Shown here: piece after piece, positions 15,249-24,500 of the stretch | Numbering within the stretch: position 1 is the first letter of the stretch | How the letters are laid out: each line of letters starts with the position of its first letter | DNA from: Mesostigma viride | Taxonomy: Eukaryota > Streptophyta > Mesostigmatophyceae > Mesostigmatales > Mesostigmataceae | DNA: 64,000 nucleotides | Direction of reading: 5' to 3' | Assembly (NCBI GenBank): GCA_009746045.1 | Contig: RPFO01000130.1 | Location: 2,272,125-2,336,124 of the forward strand | Notes under the pieces: model-generated | The model's database searches: none | What the model was told of the DNA's origin: nothing | What the model saw: only the letters and a program-made list of their open reading frames with translations | Translations under genes and position numbers: made by a program

Positions 15249-15311
15249 ATAACAGCCGGCTCGAGCTACCATGGTCCGGATTCTCCCGATTATGCGCTGG
15301 TTGTCTCCTTG
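15249..15311 (+). mobile_element. 63-bp PLE tail insertion with 8-bp target duplication
   Basis: Contains GGCTCGAGCTACCATGGTCC and ends GCTGGTTGTCTCCTTG, with an internal deletion relative to 10560-10632. ATAGCAAG flanks it at 15241-15248 and 15312-15319. Confidence 0.7.
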
Positions 15312-15374
15312 ATAGCAAGGGACAGATCGATGCTGCCACGGGGGCGCGAGCGATCGAGGTAAGAAGGCACAGAT

Positions 15375-15403
15375 CAAAGAGACAACCAGTGCAGGCCAGA
15401 ACT
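15375..15403 (-). mobile_element. PLE tail insertion, minus strand
   Basis: CAAAGAGACAACCAGTGCAG plus GCCAGAA is the reverse complement of the PLE 3' end. GCACAGAT and GCACATAT on the two sides may be a mutated target duplication. Confidence 0.55.
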
Positions 15404-17414
15404 GCACATATACCCGGCCCGGCCTGCAGTATATACATGCGCAGGGTGATCGTGCATTGATGGACATTCCGACCACGACTGATGATGTGCATGCCAAAGG
15501 TATTCCAGGATGTATCAGCTAGAGAGCAGTTGCCAGTGAGGAATCAATTTAAGCTCAAGACCACAGGCTGTCTATGAGCACCGGCATATGGAGGTCAGGG
15601 GAAAGTGAGGTCCGAGCGCTTGGAAGGCTGGGAGGCTGATGTTGTTTTGCCTCCGGTGGAATCGTGCAACTAAGCACCAACTTCAGTGTCTACAGCAACG
15701 AGTCCAAGACCACACATGCAAATGGCTTCATAGAAAAAAATCCACTCCAGAAAATAGGCCGATCAATCAGGGCAGCGAACTCCAATCTCTGGCCAGTCAT
15801 GAATGCCGGAGGAACTGAAGGCGCTGTGTTCCCACGAGGAGGACCATGCGCCCCCCGACCACATGGCACCGTGCTTCCCATTACGTCAGGTCGGCCCTTA
15901 TACCAACGGCCGCGCTCGCAATGCAAGCCGGACGCTTGGCGTCCCTGTTTGTGCGCTGACGATGAGAAGGTCGTGGACAAAATCCCATCTACTGTCTGTC
16001 AGGTCATGCTCTTGACATTCTCGCCATGAAGTGGGCTAACTTGTGGCCAGGTCTACGAACCGACATGTTGCTAGTTAGATTTGAAGGACAACGTAGTTGA
16101 TCTAAAATTAAGCCAGGTACCCATATGCCCAGTCACAACAAACGAGTGGTCGCTCCCACGTCGGTTGACCAACTATGGGCAGCGCAGAAGAACCAAGAGA
16201 GGTCGCAGGGGGGAAAAGACGCCAGCGACTCCGCTCGCAAATTGTACGCTAAAACTGTTATGAAGTCTGGGCGTTACATGGCCGAGCGAAGTGGCAAGCT
16301 TCTCACCAGCATGGCATAACAACAAGGCAATATCGATGTTTCACATCACGCTCACTTGCAGACGCGGCGATGCAAAGGAACAGTCAATAGAGATGCCGTC
16401 AGTTGATTTTTTACACGATACTGGAACATCTAGGTAAGTACGAGATTGCCACTGTCATAACACATCGCTAATACCCCCCCTCCATCCATCCACGGGAATA
16501 TGTGCTACATGATCTCCCAACGGAGTCATGTTATAATTTATTTTTTTTTAATTTAATACCTAGCTTGGGGGATGGCGTCCTCCCACTGGAAAATAAATAA
16601 ATAAATAAATCATCTAAAACTCTGGAAAAAGACCGTGTAAGTAACCTGTAAGTAATGCCAATTGCGCTCTGTGCAGGCGCGGATAGGTACAGTGGTATAC
16701 CCGCAAGGTAAATTCTTTTTGTCCGGTCTTCCTGGGTCTTTCAACTCTTGATCCTCCACATAATATGCGCCACGCGGCAGGAATCGGTGATGAGTGCCTG
16801 CGGTCTGCAGCAACCGTCATGGGCAGCGCGCCAGCTTGCAGAACACCGTCGTGGGCAGCGCGGTTACTATCGGGAGGTACTTCATCTACTGCCGGGAGCT
16901 ACCGCCGGTTTGGTACGGCCGTACAGGAAGCACAGCACTAGCCAAGCATTGACACGAGCACGCAAACCTTGACACCTAACAACCCCGAGGACAAACGACT
17001 GAAACGAATGAAACGACCTGAGGAATTTTGCCGCAGCGGTGATCTTTTCGAGTTTCTACTGTCTGAACTCCTTTATTTTGGTGACCTCCATGACTTATGG
17101 CATTTGAGATCGGAATTAAAAACGAGGGACGCTTCTATCCGAATCCGGTCTGGCAATAGACGATGTAAAATCAATGCTTTGTTCGTTACATGCACGATTG
17201 TCGCACTAGGCCGTGGATGCTAATCCAAGGTTGCCTGAAGCGTCGGGGGAAACACTATGCCTAATTGAAAGCCCTTCCTGTGCTGCTTATAAATGCAGTC
17301 TTTACCACGCGAGGATCAGTGGCATTGGCGCATGTGGATGTTAAGATAATGCTGTCAGCTAGCCGCATGCAGAAGACAAGCTGAGTAGCAGCAAACTCGA
17401 AGAGCAGGCACGCC
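15404..17414. other. 2-kb region without a recognisable gene
   Basis: ORFs here stay below about 120 codons and show no domain, membrane segment or splice structure I can support. It holds a LINE tail (16478-16557) and an (AAAT)n run (16588-16610). The last part precedes the transporter start codon and may be its promoter; no clear TATA box was seen. Confidence 0.4.
16478..16557 (+). mobile_element. LINE 3' tail, (AATTT)n type
   Basis: Shares GGGAATATGTGCTACATGA, the TCTCCCAACGGAG hairpin and an AT-rich tail with 14812-14880. It is a short 5'-truncated copy. Confidence 0.55.
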
Positions 17415-18574
17415 ATGGATAAACACGATTTTAATTGGTTGAATACATTCCCTGTCCAGGTGGACGACACGGAAATGGACGTTGAACGCCCTGTCCCTCC
17501 GCCCACCTCGCAGCGCAGCGGCGTAGACGCTGTTCCCTTAGATGAGGACGAATGGGCGACCGCCAAAGTCCGTTACAACCCTTCCAAATACGAGCCCTAC
17601 CTGCCGGACGGGAAGCCCTGGCATACCGGGAGCTTCAAGAATGCCGAGAGCTCCTTCCTGGACTACACGCCCACCGGCGTCTACTTCCGCAACCAGCAGC
17701 ATCCCGGACAAATCCTCGAAGGCCTCCAAGCCGGCTCCGGCAGCGCCGCGCCGGACGCCCAGCCCCTCCTCCGCGGCGAGGGCTCCGTGCTCAAGGGCGG
17801 CAGCAGCTACTCGCGCTCCAAGACCATGCTCCAGCGCAACGTGGAAAAGGAGATCCGTGACGTCATGGGCCTGAACCGGACGGCCAGCCTGCTCGGCCTG
17901 AGCCGCACAGGGAGCCTTGTGCGCGGCCCCAGCCACACCGTGAGCATCGACCCGGTCGACCTTCCCCCTCAGGACAAGTCCTACACAGCCGAGGGGGCTG
18001 CGCCCGAGGCGCCATCTTCCCCCAAGACCATGGCGCGCACGTGGCGGGATATCCGCTCCCGTGTCACCCAGGCCTCGGGCGTCGTGCGGCGCATGGACCG
18101 TGCTGACAAACGCGACAGCATACCCTCCCGCCCCTTGGTCTCCTACCGCAAGTCCCTCCAGTCCGTCACCGAGTCGGTGGGCTCCCCCCGTTATGCTGGC
18201 GGCGACGCCCAGCACTTCTGGTCCTCCCTCACATCCACCCCCCGCCGTCTCACCGCCGGGTTCGAGTCACCGCTGGGGCCCGGCACAGGGAACACCCCCC
18301 AAGGGACCCGCCTGGGCAACGGCCCGAGCCCCAGCCAGGGTCCCGGCCGCCGGTCCACGCGCCCCTCGGCGGACAAACAGGCCCACGAGGGGCTGGACCA
18401 CCTGGGCTTGCTGTCGATCGCTTCCGCGGGGGACAAGTCCGGCCCAGGGAGCGACGGGTCGCCCGCCGAAGGGGACAGGGAGGGGGAGGGCCGGCCGAGG
18501 GGGTCATACGACACTCTCCCGGCCGCAGTGGGGCCGAGGAAGCTGTCGACGGAGGACGATGGGCTGATCTTTGG
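17415..18574 (+). CDS. Transporter exon 1
   Basis: Starts MDKHDFNWLNTFPVQVDDTE, runs 386 codons plus two bases, and ends at the donor GTGAGT (18575). It is rich in Ser, Pro, Gly and Arg, with several RTASLLGLSRTGS-like basic/serine motifs that could be phosphorylated. No domain is recognised. Confidence 0.8.
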
Positions 18575-21500
18575 GTGAGTGTGGGGGGCAGGGGAGGGGG
18601 GAGGGTTTGAGGGATGGAGAGGTGGGATGAAAGGGGAGGGGCGAGCGAACTGGGAAGTGACGAAGGGATGGGGAACAGGGGGGGAGTGAAGTGGGTGGAG
18701 GAGGAATAGGGAAAGGAGAGGGGGGCTGGGGCAGGTAACTGGAGGGGGATGAAGAAGGGGATGGTTACTGTTATCAAGGGAGGGAAAGGTGAGGATAGAG
18801 GGGGGGAGAGGGAGAACTGGAGGGGGTGGGGGGGAGAATGTAGGGCTGAAGGGAATGAGGGAGCTGGGAGGGATATTGCCACGGATGGCGCAAATTAGTG
18901 AAAGGGGAGCGGCTTTCACAAATTAGCCACGTCTGTGCCTATCAGGTTGGCATGTTAGTGCACATGGGCCGGCACCCATTGATGCACATTCACATGCACA
19001 TGCACATGCACATGCACATGCACATGCACACGCACACGCACACGCACACGCACACGCACACGCACACGCACACGCACACGCACACGCACACGCACACACA
19101 CACGCACACGCACACGCACACGCACATGCACATGCACATGCACATGCACATGCACATGCACATGCACATGCACATGCACATGCACATGCACATGCACATG
19201 CACATGCACATGCACATGCACATGCACATGCACATGCGCATCCACAAGGGTGGGTTGGGAGTCGAGGCTGCTTAGCCCAGGGGGCTATGATTCCATCGTT
19301 TGCGCCATCACGCCTGCCATGTAGCACCCCGCTTGTCTAGGCGTACTTAAGAGCAGCTGCTGGTCGGTTGCTGGACGCCCTCTCTCGTGTCGTTGACAAG
19401 CTGGGTTATTGCTCTTGTGTAGTTTGCAAGGTAGGCAACGATCATGTGTTGTTTGCAAGCTGGGTTATTGCTCTTGTGTAGTTTGCAAGCTAGGCAACGA
19501 TCATGTGTTGTTTGCAAGCTGGGTAATTGCTCTTGTGTAGTTTGCAAGCTAGGATACGATCATGTGTTGTTTGCAAGCTAGGTCATCGGCCGCGTGGACT
19601 CTGTGTGGCCCGTCCGTGGGATGCTTCCCTGTCCCCATGGGCCACTCGGCTGTCTGTGTGGCAGTCACTGTGGGAGGTGGTAATCTGTGTGTGTGGGGGG
19701 GGTTCACTGTGGCGGGAATTCCATAAGGGATCAAACGTGCCTTCTTAAAAGTTTGTGTTCCATGAATCTTTAAACAGAGGCACCAGAACTGGTACCACAA
19801 AATAGAAAATTTCCCGATTACCACACGAATTGGAACATAACACTAGTACTCCTACACACACAGATCTCGAATGATTTATCTAGTACCAAATCCGACAGGC
19901 TTGCATCACTCCCCGGAAAGGAGAACTTTTGCGGATGACTGTAGGTGTCAGTTGGCGATGCCTTAGGATCAGGAGACGTCCGTCCTATAGTCAGCAAAAG
20001 TTGGTGCGAGAGGTCCCCAGTTCGATTCCGGCCTGGATTCATTTGCAGATCGCGTTTTCCGCGGACAGGCACTGAGCGCAAATGGTTTTCACCTTTGCGG
20101 CGTGCCAAATCAGAATAACACTGGAAGCACTGACAAACTTTCTTTATTACTAAATGGAAAAATGAAAGGTTGCCATATCAGCATGGATGGACTGATGAAG
20201 TATTGCAAGTGGTCACTATGGCCCATGCGGTGGTCACTATATGCTACTGCCCAGGTACCGCCTCAACGGCATGGGAGGCGGCGTGGCCACCACGCTGGAG
20301 GAGTGGGAGGCGATGCCGGGGGACGTGGAGAACCCCGTGTGGCTGCACCTGGACGGCAACTCCAGCGCGGCCTACACCTGGCTATGGCTGCAGAGCGGGC
20401 TGGAGAAGCTGGTGGTGGAGGCGCTCTTTGCCGACGACGTGAGTGATGGGGTTTACTCTACTACTGTAAGGGTATAGAGGGACCGGGTGATGTGGGGGGA
20501 GAAGCTGGCGGTTGAGGCGCTCTTTGCCGATGACGTGAGTGGGCGATGGTAGTGGGTGTTGAGTGGCAGTGGGTATAGTGGGCGCTGAGTAACTTGGGGG
20601 AAGCTGGTGGTGGAGGCGCTCTTTGCAGATGACGTGAGTGGGATGACTATAGTTGGTGATATTGTAGTGTAGTGACTATAGGCAAGCTGGTGGCTCGGCA
20701 ATGTTTGCGGATGGTTTGGGCACCTCACTTTCGGGTCTTAGAGGATCTATCCTTTTCTCTGCTGACCCTCAGCTCCCCAGTACTCGTTCGCCTTCCCCCC
20801 CCCATACCCCCTTACCCACTTACCCACTTACCCCCTTACCCACTTACCCCCTTAACCCCCCTTACCCCCCTCCCCCTTACCCCCCTTACCCCCCTCACCC
20901 CCCTCACCCCCTCACCCCCCTCACCCCCTCACCCCCTCACCCCCCTCACCCCCTCACCCCCTCACCCCTCTCACCCCCCTCACCCCCTCACCCCCCTCAC
21001 CCCCTCACCCCCCTCACCCCCCTCACCCCCTTACCCCCTTAGCCCCTTAGCCCCCTTACCGCCCTTACCCCCTTACCCCCTCCACACCCTTACCACCCTT
21101 ACCACCCTTACCCCCTCACCCCCTCACCCTCTCACCCCCTCACCCCCCTCACCCCTCACCCCCTCACCCCCCTCACCCCCTTACCCCCTTAGCCCCCTTA
21201 CCCCCCTACCCCCTTACCCCCTTACCCCCCTTACCCCCTTACCCCCCTTACCCCCTTGCCCCTTACCCGCCTTACCCCCCGTACCCCCCGTACCCCCCAG
21301 TACCTTGGTTGTGTTCTGGCCACCAGACCTGTCCGCTGCCCTGTGTGATTTGACCTTGATAACCCTTGTGATCATCGGCCCTTGTTTCACCCCCCTCGTT
21401 GCCTTCGTTTGGTGCCACCCGATGGGCCTGCCCTCCCCCTTGGTTTTCTAACCTCCGTCATCTGGCCTTGATGAACCCCAGTGCTCATCTTGATAACCCC

Positions 21501-24500
21501 TATCTGACCTTGATAACCCCTTTGGTTTCTCAACCTCGGTCACCTGACCTTTATGAATGAATCAATCAATTAGCACGTAGACTGCGCCACGATGATAAAC
21601 CCCGTGCTCATCAGCCCTCGCCCCCCCCCTACTGCGCCGTGTCGTGTGCATGCCACCGGCCCACCAGACGCGCCCGCGCTCGTCCGGCTTCAACAAGGGC
21701 ACCCTCTTTGTGCTGCGCGCCGTCAACGTCAACCGAGGGTCGCACCAGGAGGACATGGTCTCCCTGCGGCTGTTTGTCATGGTGCGCGAGGCCGCTGGTC
21801 TACTGTGTTTGACCTGTGTATGATCTACCAGCCGTGGCTATCTGTTCAGTGGGGTTGTGGCACTCGCTTGCTTCGGGGCATGGTTTGTCATGGTGAGCCG
21901 CACACTAATTATATTTTTACTATCCATGGCATTATGTATGTGTATAGTTGCCTATTTGCATGAGCTGGTGCTGGCTGGCTTCATGGCGTCGCCTCCCTGG
22001 GATTCTCCAGCATGGAATGAACAACTCTCGGTGAACAAAACTGCGTTTGTATGTGTCTGCTGTAGCTTCAAATGCTTGGGCTCCGGTGTTAGCGTGCACC
22101 AGCCGGGCCTGTATAGAAAGTCACCCATGACCCGCCGTGGGTGTTGGAGTGCCTCCTTGCGCCGGACATGGTGACTTTCCGACTGATAATGCCACGGTGA
22201 GCCGCGCTCTATTTTTGTCTTGCACTTTGTTTTCTGTTGAAAAAATTTCATAGATGTTGAAAGGAACGCTGGTATCTCACAGTTCTCCTATTGCCCTAGC
22301 TCCTGATTGTAGCGATGCCTATTTTGCGACCGTCCCTACACTCGTCCCTAGTGTCTTCTTCTGGCACTCACCGCGTTCCCAGTTCCCGTGTCTTGTGCAC
22401 CTGTCATTGTGTGGTGACGCTGCTTTGCAAGGTTGAGCACACGCTCGGCGTGGCTCGTCTGGGGTGCTTGCAGCCCGAGCTGCTGGTCACCATACCACCT
22501 AATTGATCATTCGTACCATTTTATAGCAAAACACATCTACTTAGTCACCCTACTCGTCGTCGTTGCTTGCAGCCGGAGCGGTCGGCCATGGTACAATGTC
22601 ACTGAGCACATCTACTTGGTCACTGGTCTTGCTGTGACTACTTGCAGCCGGAGCTGCTGGTCACCGTGCGCCGGCGGCCACTGCTTGCGGAGGACGACGT
22701 GCGTGCGCTGCTGGCGCACGAGAAAGGGCCGCGCACGGCCGCAGGAATCGCAGTGCTGTTCTGTGAACGCTGCTCGCTGCACATGGTGCCGCTGGTGGAC
22801 GAGCTGGAGGTGAGGGCGCGGCTGGATATAGGCATACCACCAGTATTCATTGAGAGCATCTCGGTGCTGTTCTGCGAACGCTCGCTGCACACGGTGCTGC
22901 ACGTGGAATGTGGATGGCGTGGGGCGTGGTCGCCCCTAATCCCACTCGTTGATCCGAAATGTGGACTCCAGACCTTATTCTGGGCGCCTCTAATCGCGCT
23001 CGTTTATTCTATCTAGATGTCCACTCTAGAGTCTAGGCTTATTATTGTCGCCCCTAATCGCACTCGTTTATTCTATCTAGATGTTCGCTCTAGAATCTAG
23101 ACCTTATTCTGGTCACTTCCTGGACTGGATGGAGCACTAGTGGAGCATCTGCTTCTACCTCCTATATAACTTAATCCATATAACCTAGCATTCTCTTTCC
23201 TTTACCAGGCCAGCCTGGACTGGATTGAGCACCAGTGGAGCACGGATGAGCAGTTTCTTGGAGGGTAACCACCCACCCCTAGCCCTATTCCTTATCCCTA
23301 CTTGGACAACATAACAATGCAGGACAACCTGGACTGGATTGAGCATCAATGGAGCACCGACGAGGAGCTGGACAAGCGCAACGGGGCAAGCGTGGAGCTG
23401 TCCAACCTGCGGCGGCGGGTGGTGCAGATTCGGAGATTCGTGCACCCGCAGCGCGCCGCGATTCTGGACCTGCTCTCCGAGAACAGCGAGGGGCCGCAAT
23501 GTGGGTGGCTGGCTATACTGTAATGTAGTAGAATAGACCCATTGCACAATACGTAGAGCGTGAGGGGCCGCCATATTGGACCTGCTCTCTGAAAACAGCG
23601 GAGGGGCGCAATGTGGGTGCTGGGTATAAATAGAAGTGTGGTGGAGGGGCCTAATGTGGGTGGGTGTGGCTCTAACTTTTGGAAGAAGCAGCGCCTTGTG
23701 CATGCAAGCTGTAGATACAAATAGGGCATTAAGGAGCATACAACACAGAAGTTGATAAATAAAATAGGAGTATAGGAATAAAGTAAATAGGGTGTAAAAG
23801 GGGCAGTATGTGGGTTGCCAGCAATTTTCTTTTCCTCACTGGAAAGATATATATATATATATATATATATATAAGAAGATGTATGTAAGAAGATATATAT
23901 AAGAAGATATATTCCATATATATATGAGTCTGGTACAAGGGGCCTCGTTTGGGTCACCAGGGTTACAATAGAAAGGGTCGCAACTGGGTGAGCTATTGGG
24001 GGCTGGATGGGGTTGACCCCGTCATGCATATGATATGGATAGGACAAGAAGGGGTAAAGTCTAGGGGTAGCGCTTCTAGGGCTGAAAGGCTAAGATTTCA
24101 GGTCGCATCCTGTGAAGACACATTCACGGTATGCAAATGCCACAGCATGCGTAGCTTGGGTGACATGGTTGGTGTAAAGGGGCCCGGGTGTTGATGCTGG
24201 TCTCTAGATGAGATGTATGGCAAAAGGGGCTGTTGCTGGTTTGATAAATCTTCACAGTAGTAGATGATGGAATGTATTATCATCACCATTATTATTGTTG
24301 TTGTTATTACTGCTTGTATCTATCGTCAGGTGCCCGGGGTGTGGTACAACAGCTTCCCTAGCAGAGAAGCAAGAAACTGGGGTTGAAAGCCTAGCAGAGA
24401 AGCAAGTGGTGTTATTGAGCACAGTTTTACCAACTTCTGCTGCATCGTTGAGAACTATTACTTTGTGTGCGAGTGACTTACGTTTCAGTGGCCAACCTCG

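Noticed and set aside
18898-19327. His/Met/Thr and Cys/Ala repeat ORFs
   Set aside because: Hexanucleotide satellite within transporter intron 1.
20000-20060. tRNA gene at the TTCGATTCC box
   Set aside because: It has B-box similarity but lies inside a repeated 270-bp element with target duplications, so a SINE is the better reading.
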